A DNA stretch of 42,624 nucleotides. It comes from Longimicrobiales bacterium. Its GTDB lineage: Bacteria; Gemmatimonadota; Gemmatimonadetes; Longimicrobiales; Gaopeijiaceae. Positions 33,491 through 42,532 of this stretch are shown here, in pieces. Each line of letters begins with the position of its first letter. The first letter of the stretch is position 1. Below the pieces are notes generated by a model. The model did no database searches and was not told the origin of the DNA. It worked only from the letters and a program-made list of their open reading frames with translations. Location of the stretch: assembly GCA_028279425.1 (NCBI GenBank), contig JANQNV010000016.1:1-42624 (forward strand). The letters run 5' to 3'. Both the position numbers and the translations under genes were made by a program.

Positions 33491-34404
33491 GCACGACCCG
33501 CGTGCGCGCTCGTCACCGGATGCTGCGGCTCGCCGCCGCCTGGTTCGCTGCCTCTTCGATGCCGGCGAGCCTGGCCGCACAGGCCATCTGCAGCGCCCCA
33601 CACTCCAGCCCGACGCTGTCGCAGAGCGGCTCGATCGGCACACTCGCGCCGGGGGCCGGATGGGTCCAGATCTCGGGATACGCCCAAAATGCGACGGAGT
33701 CGTTCAACCCGGTGGGCGACCGCCAACGCTTCGTGGCGGGCTCCGAGTTCCGCACGCGCTCGGCCTTCGTCACGGCCGCCGCGGGTGTCACCCCCGGTCT
33801 CGAGCTGTGGGCCCAGATTCCCATCCATCGCCTGACGGTGGACGGGCCCGGGGGCGCGAGTCGCGGCAATGGGGTGGGTGACGTGCGGGTGGCCACGCGT
33901 GTCACCGCCGACCTCGTCGGCTCTTCGTTGCCCCTCGCATTGAGGGCGGGAGCCAAGATCCCAGGGAGCGATTTCCCGGTCGACGCCCGACTGCTCCCCC
34001 TCAGCGAGGGGCAGACCGACCTCGAATTGAGCTTGGAGTCGGGGCGGGCCTTCGAGGCGCTCCCCGTGTATCTGGTCGGCTGGCTCGGGTATCGATGGCG
34101 AGCCGAAAATGCGACGGCCGATCGCGACCCCGGCAACGAATGGTTCGCACACGCGGCCGTCGGCGGGGCCGCCGGACGGCTGAACTGGGAGGTCGGCACC
34201 GACATCTTGCGAGGCGAGGCGCCGCGGGCGCAGGGATTCACACTCGAAAACGAGGGACGGCGCCTCGTCTTGCTCGTCCCGACGCTGGGGTACGCGGTGG
34301 GGCCGGGCCGGCTCGAAGCGACGCTCCAGTCACCGCTCTCCGGACGGAATCTCCCCGCGGCGACCGGACTCAGTGTAGGTTACCGGGCACTATGGGGATT
34401 CTGA
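33487..34404 (+). CDS. Outer-membrane beta-barrel protein (transporter-like)
   Basis: 305 residues with an N-terminal signal sequence (MLRLAAAWFAASSMPASLAAQ) and a beta-rich, Gly/Arg-patterned body ending in an aromatic residue (SVGYRALWGF), typical of outer-membrane barrels. ELWAQIPIHRL and GVGDVRVATRV resemble the transporter/phenol MetA-type barrel group, with low certainty. The start is the GTG inside the GTGA overlap with the DUF3179 stop. Its own stop overlaps the start of the DsbA-like gene. Confidence 0.7.
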   Translation: MSTTRVRARHRMLRLAAAWFAASSMPASLAAQAICSAPHSSPTLSQSGSIGTLAPGAGWVQISGYAQNATESFNPVGDRQRFVAGSEFRTRSAFVTAAAGVTPGLELWAQIPIHRLTVDGPGGASRGNGVGDVRVATRVTADLVGSSLPLALRAGAKIPGSDFPVDARLLPLSEGQTDLELSLESGRAFEALPVYLVGWLGYRWRAENATADRDPGNEWFAHAAVGGAAGRLNWEVGTDILRGEAPRAQGFTLENEGRRLVLLVPTLGYAVGPGRLEATLQSPLSGRNLPAATGLSVGYRALWGF

Positions 34405-35024
34405 GCACGCAGGGTGGGTCGGCCGCGATCGCGATCGCGATGATCTCGAGCTTCGGCGCCGGCGAGGTGCGAGCTCAGGTGGACCTGTCCGAGATCGGGC
34501 ATCTGCTCGGCGACCCGGAGGCGCCGATCCACGTCGTCGAGTTCAGCGACTTCGCCTGCGGGGCCTGCGGTGAATTCGCACGCGACAGCTTCGGCGAGTT
34601 GCGTCGCACCCTGGTCGAGAGCGGACGCGTCGTGTGGCGGCAGATTCCATTCGTGTTGGGATTCCGCCGCGGGGAAGAGGCGACGATCGCTGCGGAATGT
34701 GCCGCCGACCAAGGCGCCTTCTGGCCCATGCACGACGCCCTTTTCGAGGCCCAGGACGTGTGGCGCGAAGCCCGCGACGTCGACCAGGCCTTGACCCGCC
34801 TGGCGGTCGACATCGGCCTGGACCGTCGGCAGTTCACGCAGTGCCTCGACGACGAAACGCCCGAATCGCGGATCGACGACGCCAACGAGGCGGCGAAGAA
34901 GCTGGGCGTCCGCGCCACGCCCGCATTCTACATCCAGGGCCAACCCTTCCTGGGCGCTCTATCGGCCGAGTACTTCACGGCCCTCGTCGAAGTAGCGGAG
35001 TCCGACTTCGGAGGCCGGCGATGA
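34392..35024 (+). CDS. DsbA-like periplasmic thioredoxin-fold protein
   Basis: 210 residues. A signal sequence ends near VRAQ, then a DsbA/DsbG-type thioredoxin domain (PF13462-like) has the active site FSDFACGACGEF (C56-G-A-C59) and the cis-Pro loop VRATPAFYIQG. Two more cysteines (AAECAAD, FTQCLDD) lie in the helical insertion and may form a structural disulfide. It probably oxidises or reduces periplasmic thiols. It starts inside the end of the barrel gene and ends in an ATGA overlap with the sigma-like gene. Confidence 0.87.
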   Translation: MGILSTQGGSAAIAIAMISSFGAGEVRAQVDLSEIGHLLGDPEAPIHVVEFSDFACGACGEFARDSFGELRRTLVESGRVVWRQIPFVLGFRRGEEATIAAECAADQGAFWPMHDALFEAQDVWREARDVDQALTRLAVDIGLDRRQFTQCLDDETPESRIDDANEAAKKLGVRATPAFYIQGQPFLGALSAEYFTALVEVAESDFGGRR

Positions 35025-35521
35025 AGCGCACCCTCGAAGAACACGTGATGGCCGCCATGGACGTGCTGTTTCGGGGCGCCCTCTTCCTGACCGCAGGACG
35101 CGAGCGAGACGCCGAACGGCTCCTCGAGGACACCGTCCTCGTGGCCTACCACCAGGCGGAGCGATCCGCGACGCCCCCCGACGAAGCGGCTCTGCTCGTT
35201 CTCATGGCGCGTACCTTCCTCAGCCAGTCGGAGGGCGCGCCCACCACGCCGGAGGCGAGGCCGGTATCGCGCCCGCCGGGGCGACCGCACCCCGGAGCGC
35301 CGTTCACGGCCGACGACGTCTGCACCGCAGCGGCCGCCGTGGCACCGAGGGCGCGCGCCGCTCTCTGGCTCGTGCTCATCCAGCGGTGGAGCTACGCGGG
35401 GGCGGCCGAGGCCCTGCGGATCGACGACCCCGAGTTGCGGCGACGCCTCGCGCAACGGGACCGTTTCTTCGCCGCGCTCTCCGGCGCCTCCTCGTCGCAG
35501 ATCGCCGGACTCGGCGGATGA
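35021..35521 (+). CDS. Degenerate ECF sigma-factor-like protein
   Basis: 166 residues. LFLTAGRERDAERLLEDTVLVAYHQAERS resembles sigma region 2.1-2.2 (usually DAEDLVQETFLRAY). After a Pro-rich linker, VAPRARAALWLVLIQRWSYAGAAEALRIDDPELRRRLAQ resembles region 4 (usually [37 protein letters not shown]). Region 2.4 and the DNA-recognition helix are poor. The zinc-finger anti-sigma-like gene immediately downstream, coupled by ATGA, supports the assignment. It could be a diverged sigma factor or a sigma-derived adaptor that no longer reads promoters. Confidence 0.6.
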   Translation: MKRTLEEHVMAAMDVLFRGALFLTAGRERDAERLLEDTVLVAYHQAERSATPPDEAALLVLMARTFLSQSEGAPTTPEARPVSRPPGRPHPGAPFTADDVCTAAAAVAPRARAALWLVLIQRWSYAGAAEALRIDDPELRRRLAQRDRFFAALSGASSSQIAGLGG

Positions 35522-36330
35522 TCGATCCGAAGTCCATGACGTGCGAAGAGGCGCGCGCCGGCCTCTGGCCGCCCGAACGACCCCGCCTTGACGGCGAGGA
35601 AGAGGCAGCGGCCCGAGCCCACGTGCGCTCGTGCTCCGCCTGCGCCCGCTATTTCGCGCAGGATCGGGCGCTTCTCGAGTCACTCGACGAACTCCGACAG
35701 CGCACCGCGCCCCGGCACGTGCGTGAACGGGTCCTCGACGCGCTCGCCCGCGCTCGGTTGGAGGGGGCCAAGCCCTCGCCCGCCCGGGTCCACGAAACCG
35801 CGTCGGCGGCGGCCAAGCCGCGACGGGCCGCAACGATTCCCGTGCTCGCAGGGTTGGCTTCGTTGATCCTCGTGGGGTGGGCCGTCTCCTCGAGGGGCGG
35901 GGGCGACCTCGACGCCGCCGGGGCCGCGGTCGCCGAAGACTACATGCGGCGCGCCGTGGCCGCCGACTATCTCGTGACCGACGACCCGCGCGAGGTATCT
36001 CGGTTCCTGACGCGCGAGCTGGGGGTCCAGGTCGCGCCGCTCGACATCGACGGTCTCGACGTCGAAAGCGTGGAGATCTGCCTGATCGACGGACGGCGCG
36101 GCGCCCTGGTGGTGTATCGGAGCAGCGGGCGGCGGATTTCGCATTACCTGATTCCGCGCCCTCCCGGGCGAACGCGCCCGCCGGCTCCGGCGGAGACCGA
36201 CCCCATGGGGGGCTTTGCGACCGTTCCGGTCGTCACGTGGGCCAGCCCCACGATCGAACACGCCCTCGTGGGAGAGCTGACCGTCGATACGCTCGTGGCC
36301 CTCGCCCGGAGCGCCGAGCCGAGGCCCTGA
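35518..36330 (+). CDS. Zinc-finger anti-sigma factor, single membrane segment
   Basis: 270 residues. The N-terminal ZAS-type zinc site is HVRSCSACARYF (H-x3-C-x2-C) with an upstream Cys in MTCEEARAGLW. A membrane helix IPVLAGLASLILVGWAVSS lies near 105-123, and the periplasmic domain of about 145 residues contains one Cys (EICLIDG) and SHYLIPRP. It should hold the upstream sigma-like protein at the membrane until a periplasmic signal arrives. The co-encoded thioredoxin and DUF3179 proteins suggest a redox signal; that is inference. Confidence 0.8.
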   Translation: MIDPKSMTCEEARAGLWPPERPRLDGEEEAAARAHVRSCSACARYFAQDRALLESLDELRQRTAPRHVRERVLDALARARLEGAKPSPARVHETASAAAKPRRAATIPVLAGLASLILVGWAVSSRGGGDLDAAGAAVAEDYMRRAVAADYLVTDDPREVSRFLTRELGVQVAPLDIDGLDVESVEICLIDGRRGALVVYRSSGRRISHYLIPRPPGRTRPPAPAETDPMGGFATVPVVTWASPTIEHALVGELTVDTLVALARSAEPRP

Positions 36331-36393
36331 AAGGGGGAACGAGAGGGGCCCGCGAATCGTACTTGAAGGGGACCCCATCCCCTCGGAGCTCCG

Positions 36394-38727
36394 ATGTCAC
36401 CGCCTACCGCGCCCGCGCCTTCCAGAGACCTGTCCTGGCCCGACGACGTGCCTCAGCTGTTGCCGGTGCTCCCACTGGTCCACGTCGCCTGGTCGGACGG
36501 TGTCCTCACGTCGGGGGAGCGGCGCGTGTTCCGCGAACTGGTCCTTCAGAGCCCCGCCCTCGAGACCGATCACCGGTCGGCTCTCGAGCCGTGGCTCGAC
36601 CCCGATGCTCCGCCCTCTGCGCACGCCGTCTGGGAGTTGAGGGAACGGATCCGCAGCCTGGCTGCGCCCGAAGCCGAGGACTCCGTATCGCTGACGGAGT
36701 TGGGCTATCACATCGCTCGCCCCTCGGGGGGGCATCGCCCGTGGCGTGATCCCGCGGCACGCCACGCCCTCGCAGCCGCAGAGGCCGCTCTCGGTGTCCT
36801 CGGCCGGGAGGCCGTGCGCCGGGTGCTCGAGCCTCTCCCTCCTCCGGTCGACCCCGCGCACACGTCGCTCTTCGACGCGGCGCGCATGGCGGCGTATCTC
36901 GGCACCCCGCATCCCGAGATTCGCGAGCGGGTCATGGCTCTCCTGCACGACGACGTGTTCGACATGCCGGTCGAGCTCGACCGGGCTACACGTCGTGCCC
37001 GGGTTCTCGACGCCGTGCTCCGCCTCGCGGATGAAGGACTCGGCGCCCTTGCGTTTCCGGAAGAGTTCGGAGGATTGAACTCGCCCGCCGCAGGCATCGC
37101 CGTCTTCGAGACGCTGGCGTTCGGCGACTTGTCGACCGTGGTGAAGTACGGCGTGCAGTTCGGCCTGTTCGGAGGGAGCATTCATCAACTCGGGACCGAA
37201 CGTCACCACCGCCGCTACCTCCCCGACGTCGCTTCGATGCGGCTTCCGGGGTGCTACGGCATGACCGAGATCGGCCACGGCTCGAACGTGCGGGATCTCG
37301 AGACGCGTGCCACCTGGGACCCCGACGTGGCCGGATTCCGGGTCCACACTCCGCACGAGGGCGCCGGGAAGGAGTGGATCGGCAACGCCGGACTGCACGG
37401 TCGCATGGCCACGGTGTTCGCTCAGCTCCACGTGGCCGGCGAAGACCACGGCGTCCACGCGCTGCTGGTGCCGATTCGCGATGAGACCGGTCGCGCTCTT
37501 CCCGGTGTGCGACTCGAAGACAACGGGCCCAAAGTCGGGTTGAACGGCGTCGACAACGGCCGGATCTGGTTCGACGACGTCGTGGTGCCCCGTGAGAATC
37601 TCCTCGACCGTTTCGCGACGGTCACCGAAGACGGAGTCTACCAGAGTCCCATCGAATCGTCCGGGCGACGCTTCTTCACCATGCTGGGTACGCTCGTCGC
37701 AGGGCGCATCAGCATCGCCGCGGCATCGGTGAGCGTGGCGAAGACCGCGCTGACGATCGGCGTGCGCTACTCCTCGACGCGCCGTCAGTTCGGGCCCGCC
37801 GATGGCGCCGAGATCCCCATCCTCGACTACACGATGCAACGCCGGCTCCTGCTGCCTCGTCTCGCGACGACCTACGCCCACCACTTCGCGGTGCGCGACC
37901 TCGTGCGACGTTTCGACCTGGCCCGCGACGGAGGCAGCGAAGAGGAATCTCGCGAAATCGAAGGTCGAGCCGCCGGACTCAAGGCACTCGCCTCGTGGCA
38001 CGCGTTCGACACCCTCCAGGCCGTCCGCGAGTCGATGGGAGGCAGAGGGTACCACGCCGAAAACCGACTGGGGCGACTCAAGGCCGATCTCGACATCTTC
38101 ACGACCTTCGAGGGCGCCAACGTCGTGCTCCTTCAGCTGGTGGCGAAGGGATTGCTGACCCGCTTCCGGGAAGAAATGGGAGACCTCCACTTCTGGGATG
38201 CGGTCCGGTACGTCGCAGAACGAGCGCAGACACGGGTCACCGAACTCAACCCCGTGGTCGTCCGCCGCACCGACGAAGACCACCTGCGCGACCCCGACTT
38301 CCACGCGGCCGCCATGCGACATCGCGAGGAGCGGCTCGTGGTCTCCGTCGCGCGCCGACTCAAAGCGCGTCTCGACGGCGGGATGGTCGCCTTCGACGCC
38401 ATGAACGACGTCCAGGACCACCTGGTCACTCTCGCCCGGGCCCATACCGAGCGCATCATGCTCGAGGCCTTCCACGAGGGCGTCCAGCGAGCCCCCACTC
38501 CGGGCATCTCCGAGACCCTCCGGACCCTGGCGGAGCTGTTCGCCCTCGAGCGCCTCGAGGCGGATCGGGCGTGGTTCCTCGAAGCCGGCTACTTCGAGCC
38601 GAGCAAGAGCGAAGCGATTCGCCGCCAGGTCAATCGGTTGTGCGGAGAGGTCGCCGAGCACGCCGAAGTGCTGGTCGACGCCTTCGCGATCCCCGACGGA
38701 GTCCTGAAGGCGCGCGACGCGCGATAG
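36394..38727 (+). CDS. Acyl-CoA oxidase/dehydrogenase-like flavoprotein with N-terminal TerB-like domain
   Basis: 777 residues, longer than acyl-CoA dehydrogenases (about 390) and nearer to acyl-CoA oxidases. Residues about 20-90 (LPLVHVAWSDGVLTSGERRVF) look like a TerB-type helical module. The flavin domain has YGMTEIGHGSNVRDLETRATWD, KEWIGNAGLHGRMATVFAQL, GVDNGRIWFDDVVVPRENLL, then SSTRRQFG and IFTTFEGANVVLLQLVAKGLL, where Glu in TFEG is the oxidase-type catalytic base. It probably carries out the first step of fatty-acid beta-oxidation using FAD. The TerB fusion is unusual in my knowledge of the family. The start is ATG 36394 with GGAG eight bases upstream. Confidence 0.85.
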   Translation: MSPPTAPAPSRDLSWPDDVPQLLPVLPLVHVAWSDGVLTSGERRVFRELVLQSPALETDHRSALEPWLDPDAPPSAHAVWELRERIRSLAAPEAEDSVSLTELGYHIARPSGGHRPWRDPAARHALAAAEAALGVLGREAVRRVLEPLPPPVDPAHTSLFDAARMAAYLGTPHPEIRERVMALLHDDVFDMPVELDRATRRARVLDAVLRLADEGLGALAFPEEFGGLNSPAAGIAVFETLAFGDLSTVVKYGVQFGLFGGSIHQLGTERHHRRYLPDVASMRLPGCYGMTEIGHGSNVRDLETRATWDPDVAGFRVHTPHEGAGKEWIGNAGLHGRMATVFAQLHVAGEDHGVHALLVPIRDETGRALPGVRLEDNGPKVGLNGVDNGRIWFDDVVVPRENLLDRFATVTEDGVYQSPIESSGRRFFTMLGTLVAGRISIAAASVSVAKTALTIGVRYSSTRRQFGPADGAEIPILDYTMQRRLLLPRLATTYAHHFAVRDLVRRFDLARDGGSEEESREIEGRAAGLKALASWHAFDTLQAVRESMGGRGYHAENRLGRLKADLDIFTTFEGANVVLLQLVAKGLLTRFREEMGDLHFWDAVRYVAERAQTRVTELNPVVVRRTDEDHLRDPDFHAAAMRHREERLVVSVARRLKARLDGGMVAFDAMNDVQDHLVTLARAHTERIMLEAFHEGVQRAPTPGISETLRTLAELFALERLEADRAWFLEAGYFEPSKSEAIRRQVNRLCGEVAEHAEVLVDAFAIPDGVLKARDAR

Positions 38728-38997
38728 GCACCGGTCGCCCTCACTTCTGCGGGTCCCCCGCGGACGCACGACGGGGCGATTCTCCCCTGCGGCATGCACC
38801 TCAGGTATCGCGAGGCGGTGCCGACACTCTCCGAAAGACCCCGAGAAGGAACCCCGCTCGGCGTACTTCAGGGGCAAGAAAACTTTTTATGTGTTTTGAA
38901 CGACGTTGTACGCAGATTTGATGTAGGAGTGTGCGGGACGCCGTGCCGGCGTCGCGCACCCGCTACAGACAGCCCCAGCTTTCCGGAGGATGAGGGG
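38728..38997. other. Intergenic region with AT-rich promoter island
   Basis: Mostly GC-rich with a short GCGGG/CCCGC hairpin near 38749-38761 that might end the preceding gene. An AT-rich patch at 38878-38927 contrasts sharply with the rest and contains the promoter listed next. Confidence 0.4.
38896..38924 (+). promoter_or_regulatory. Candidate promoter of the barrel protein at 38998
   Basis: TTGAAC (38896-38901), a 17-base spacer and TGATGT (38919-38924) within an AT-rich patch that also has a run of five T upstream. It lies 73 bases before the start codon. Confidence 0.4.
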
Positions 38998-40002
38998 ATG
39001 CTTGCAAGACGTTTCCTGATCGCGTGCGCCGCGCTGGTCGCAGCCGCACCTGCAGCCGCACAGGACCACACGTGGACCCAGGACCGGGCCGACGCCGTCG
39101 CCCCCACCGGAATCGTGGGAGACCGCGTACTCGAAGCCGGTGAGTTGGAGCTCCGCTACATCTTCTCGAACGTCAACTTCGAGGGCGTGCAGCTCGGTAG
39201 CGAGTTGGTCGCTCCGGCGTCGGTGCTCGATTTCTACGACACCACGCCGTTCCAACGTCGCGACCGGGAGCACCGAGCGGTGCTCGCCTACGGAGCGTCG
39301 GAGTCGTTCACCCTCCTCTTCGACGCGCGGTTCGTCGATCGCAATCGCGACGTCGCCGACGAGGACTTCTTCATCACCACCAATGCCTCCGGGATCGCCG
39401 ACGTCACCGTCGAGGGCCTGGCTTCGGTCTTCGATGGTGAGACCGTGAAGGTGGCGTTGTCGGGCGGGGTCGAGATCCCGGTCGGCAGCACCGACGCGCG
39501 GGGCGATCTGCTCGTGCTGCAGGACCAGGTTCTGCCGTACGAGATGCAGCCGGGCTCCGGCTCGCTGTCGGTCGTGCCCGGGGTCGTGGCGCAGATGCAA
39601 AACGAGTTCGGTTCCGTCGGGGCCCAGTTGAAGGCCCGCCTCCGGATGAACGACAACGATCGCAACTACCGACTCGGTGACGTGGTCGAGGCCAACAGCT
39701 GGGTCGGCTACCGACTCAACAACTTCTTCGCACTCACCTCGGGCGTGCGCGCCACGAGCTGGGGCAGCATCGAGGGGCTGGCCGACGACGTCGATGTGGG
39801 GCGCGACCCGGGCGAGGACCCCGTCTTCACGGGCGGAAAGCGCGTCGACATCCCGCTCGGCCTCAACGTCTACCTGCCGGAAGGCAGCTTGGCCGGCCAC
39901 CGGTTCTCGGTGGAGTTCGTGTGGCCCGTGCATCAGGACTACGACAACTTCCGCGTCGCCAACGACTGGGGCTTCTCGGTAGGATGGCAGAAGGTCTTCT
40001 GA
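38998..40002 (+). CDS. Outer-membrane beta-barrel protein
   Basis: 334 residues. A signal peptide (MLARRFLIACAALVAAAPAAAQ) precedes a beta-rich body with alternating aromatic residues (LELRYIFSNVNFEG, FTLLFDARFVDRN, WVGYRLNNFFALTSGVRA) and an aromatic C-terminus WGFSVGWQKVF, the barrel-assembly signal. It resembles transporter-like barrels of unknown substrate. The ATG at 38998 follows GGAGG about eight bases upstream. Its own AT-rich promoter and a strong downstream hairpin suggest a monocistronic, well-expressed gene. Confidence 0.75.
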   Translation: MLARRFLIACAALVAAAPAAAQDHTWTQDRADAVAPTGIVGDRVLEAGELELRYIFSNVNFEGVQLGSELVAPASVLDFYDTTPFQRRDREHRAVLAYGASESFTLLFDARFVDRNRDVADEDFFITTNASGIADVTVEGLASVFDGETVKVALSGGVEIPVGSTDARGDLLVLQDQVLPYEMQPGSGSLSVVPGVVAQMQNEFGSVGAQLKARLRMNDNDRNYRLGDVVEANSWVGYRLNNFFALTSGVRATSWGSIEGLADDVDVGRDPGEDPVFTGGKRVDIPLGLNVYLPEGSLAGHRFSVEFVWPVHQDYDNFRVANDWGFSVGWQKVF

Positions 40003-40022
40003 TACGCGTCTTCTGACGCGTG

Positions 40023-40056
40023 CGAAGGGGCACTCCCGACCGGGGGTGCCCCTTCG
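40023..40056. terminator. Bidirectional terminator between convergent genes
   Basis: CGAAGGGGCAC (40023-40033) and GTGCCCCTTCG (40046-40056) form a perfect 11-bp stem between the barrel gene and tyrS. The T tract is weak. Confidence 0.7.
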
Positions 40057-40083
40057 TTGTGCCCGCCCCCCTCCGCCCCTCGC

Positions 40084-41364
40084 CTACTCCCCGCCGACGG
40101 CCTCGACGAGGTGGTAGCTCTTCTTGCCCTTCCGAAGCACGAGGAAGCGGCCCTCGACGAAGTCGGCGGCGCCGATGCGCGCGGCGGAGTCCTCGGCTCT
40201 CACGCCGTTGAGATAGATCCCACCTCCGTCGACCGAACGGCGCGCATCCCCCTTCGACGAGCAAAGGCCGGATTCCGCGAGCAGGTCGAGCAGCCCCACC
40301 CCTCCTTCCTCGATCGCGGTGCGCGGCACGCTCGACGACGGGACGTCGGCGAAGATGTCGGCGATTTCCTCGGCTCCCAGCCCATCCAGCGAGCCACCGA
40401 AGAGGGCCTGGGTGGCCTGTTGCGCGCGACGGAGCCCTTCCTCTCCATGGACGCGCGCCGTGACCTCCTCGGCGAGGGCTCGCTGGGCCACGCGCCGGTG
40501 CGGTTCCGCGGCCGTCGCCGCATCGAGCTCCGCGATGTCGCCCTGGTCCTCGAGCGTGAAGAATCGCAGGTAGCGACCCACGTCTTCATCGGAGACGTTC
40601 ACCCAGAACTGGTAGAACCGGAAGGGCGAGGTGCGTGCGGGGTCGAGCCAGACGGTTCCCTCTTCGGTCTTGCCGAACTTGGTTCCGGCCGATGTGGTGA
40701 CCAGAGGGACCACCGCCCCGAAGGCCTGGTGGCCGGTCACCCGCCGGACGAGATCCACACCCGCCGTGATGTTGCCCCACTGGTCGCTCCCGCCCATCTG
40801 CACGGAGCAGTCGTCGGCCTCGAAGAGATGGAGGAAGTCGGCGCTCTGGAGCAGCTGATAGCTGAATTCCGTGAAGCTGATGCCCTGCTCATCGCTTTCG
40901 ACCCGACGGCGAACCGATTCCTTGCGCAACATCGCGTTGACCGAGAAGTGCTTGCCGACGTCGCGCAGGAAGTCCAGCACATTGGTCGCCCCGAGCCAGT
41001 CGAGGTTGTTTCGCATCCGCGCGGGATTGGTCTCGGTCTCGAAGTCCAGGAAGTGGGCGAGCTGGGCTCGAATCCCCTCCGCATTCGCCTCCATCGCCTC
41101 ACGCGTCAGCAACGGCCGCTCGCTGCTCTTCCCCGATGGATCTCCGATCAGCCCGGTGGCTCCGCCCACGAGGGCGATCGGGTGGTGACCGGCACGCTGG
41201 AGGTGCACGAGCACCATGATGGGCAGCAGGCTGCCGACGTGCAGGGAATCCGCCGTCGGGTCGAAGCCGATGTACACGCCGCGGGGCGACTCGAGGTGTT
41301 CGCGTGTGCCTTCGGTGGCATCCTGAAGTAGCCCGCGCCAGGCGAGCTCGTCGAGAACGGACAT
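40084..41364 (-). CDS. tyrS: Tyrosine--tRNA ligase
   Basis: Charges tRNA-Tyr with tyrosine. 426 residues, class I synthetase. The tyrosine/ATP site YIGFDPTADSLHVGSLLPIM contains the HIGH-type HVGS; SYQLLQSADFLHLFEADDCSVQMGGSDQWGNI and KFGKTEEG (KMSKS-type loop) follow. The C-terminal S4 RNA-binding domain has SKGDARRSVDGGGIYLNG. The length is normal and the ATG start matches family N-termini. It is a single gene on the minus strand. Confidence 0.96.
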   Translation of the reverse strand: MSVLDELAWRGLLQDATEGTREHLESPRGVYIGFDPTADSLHVGSLLPIMVLVHLQRAGHHPIALVGGATGLIGDPSGKSSERPLLTREAMEANAEGIRAQLAHFLDFETETNPARMRNNLDWLGATNVLDFLRDVGKHFSVNAMLRKESVRRRVESDEQGISFTEFSYQLLQSADFLHLFEADDCSVQMGGSDQWGNITAGVDLVRRVTGHQAFGAVVPLVTTSAGTKFGKTEEGTVWLDPARTSPFRFYQFWVNVSDEDVGRYLRFFTLEDQGDIAELDAATAAEPHRRVAQRALAEEVTARVHGEEGLRRAQQATQALFGGSLDGLGAEEIADIFADVPSSSVPRTAIEEGGVGLLDLLAESGLCSSKGDARRSVDGGGIYLNGVRAEDSAARIGAADFVEGRFLVLRKGKKSYHLVEAVGGE

Positions 41365-41725
41365 GTTGCGTAGGGCTATGGGACCGAACCGGGGCGGCGG
41401 CCAGCGCCGAACGCCTGCGGGGTGCCCTGAAGCGTACCGACGAGGGGGACCGGGTCAAGGGACCGCACCCCTCCGTCCACCATCGAGGACACCCCACGCC
41501 CACCCATGCGAGCGCGCAGGGCGGGGCGACCGGGCCAAGTTTCTGCCCCGCAACTGCATACGTACGCGCGCGCAGTCCTGGCACCCGCCTTGCCCCCTTC
41601 TCGTAGGGAAGGGAGAGGTACGGGTGCCCGCAGTGGCACCGTCCTCTTCACTCGACATCGTCCCCGCACCGGCCGACCCGAACGGTGTGGGGACCGTCCG
41701 GATCGGGTCGACAGGAGTGGGGACG
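41365..41725. other. Divergent intergenic region tyrS / outer-membrane protein
   Basis: It must carry the promoters of both flanking genes. I see only a small hairpin CCCTTC-TCGTAG-GGAAGGG near 41600 and no clear gene or convincing -35/-10 pair. No T-box-like leader for tyrS is evident. Confidence 0.4.
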
Positions 41726-42532
41726 ATGAGGCGACACAACGGGATCCTGCGAGGTGCAGCGCTCCTGGTCGGGTGGGCACTGTTGGCCCCCGCCACGGTG
41801 GAGGCCCAGTGGCGGGAGCGGTCCGACGACCGGTTCCGCGACCGCACCCCCTCCGCCTACCTCGGCATCGGGTTCCTGGCCGCCGACCCCGTGGGAGAAT
41901 TCGGCCAGAACGTCGACCGTGGCTTCGGCCTCGACCTCGAGGGCCGCTTTCCCGTGTCCGGCACCTCGGGCATCTTCGCCCTCCGGCTCGACGGCGGCTT
42001 CATGATCTACGGCAATGAACGCCGCGGCATGTGCTTTCCCGCCCCGGTCGGATGCCGGATCGGCGTCGACCTCAACACCTACAACACGATCGCCTTCGTC
42101 GGGGTGGGTCCCGAGCTGGCCGGTCCCGGCCCGGTCAGCCCCTACATCAACGGGTCGTTGGGGCTGACGTGGTTCGTGACCAATTCGTCGTTGTCGGGTG
42201 CGGACGACTGGGACAACAACTTCAACACGACCAACTTCTCCGACTGGGCGACCGCCCTGCGCGCCGGCGGCGGGGTGCGATTCCAGGTCGGGCGCACCTC
42301 GGGCGGGCCGATCCAGCTCGACCTGGGTGCACAGTACCACCGGAACGGCGTCGCCGACTACCTCCGCGAAGGTGACATCCGCGATTACCCCGACGGCAGC
42401 ATCGAGCTGTTCCCGATCCGCTCGGAGGCCAACCTCGTGACCTTCAACGTCGGCATCTCGTTCGCCCTCGGGGGCGGCGGCGGCGACCGCGACGATCGGT
42501 ACGACGACCATCGGGGTCGGCGGCACCGCTAG
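41726..42532 (+). CDS. Outer-membrane beta-barrel protein
   Basis: 268 residues with a signal peptide (LRGAALLVGWALLAPATVEAQ) and a beta-rich body (YLGIGFLAADPVGEFGQNV, FGLDLEGRFPV, YINGSLGLTWFVTN, IQLDLGAQYHRNG) ending ISFALGGGGGDRDDRYDDHRGRRHR. The His/Asp/Arg-rich tail after the last strand is unusual for a barrel. The ATG at 41726 has AGGAG about ten bases upstream. Its TAG stop lies in the first three bases of the second inverted-repeat element. Confidence 0.72.
   Translation: MRRHNGILRGAALLVGWALLAPATVEAQWRERSDDRFRDRTPSAYLGIGFLAADPVGEFGQNVDRGFGLDLEGRFPVSGTSGIFALRLDGGFMIYGNERRGMCFPAPVGCRIGVDLNTYNTIAFVGVGPELAGPGPVSPYINGSLGLTWFVTNSSLSGADDWDNNFNTTNFSDWATALRAGGGVRFQVGRTSGGPIQLDLGAQYHRNGVADYLREGDIRDYPDGSIELFPIRSEANLVTFNVGISFALGGGGGDRDDRYDDHRGRRHR

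Noticed and set aside
36397-38877. Very long open frame (826 codons) antisense to the acyl-CoA oxidase-like gene
   Set aside because: It mirrors the codon periodicity of the GC-rich sense gene, with no recognisable motif and His/Glu/Arg-rich composition. It is a shadow.
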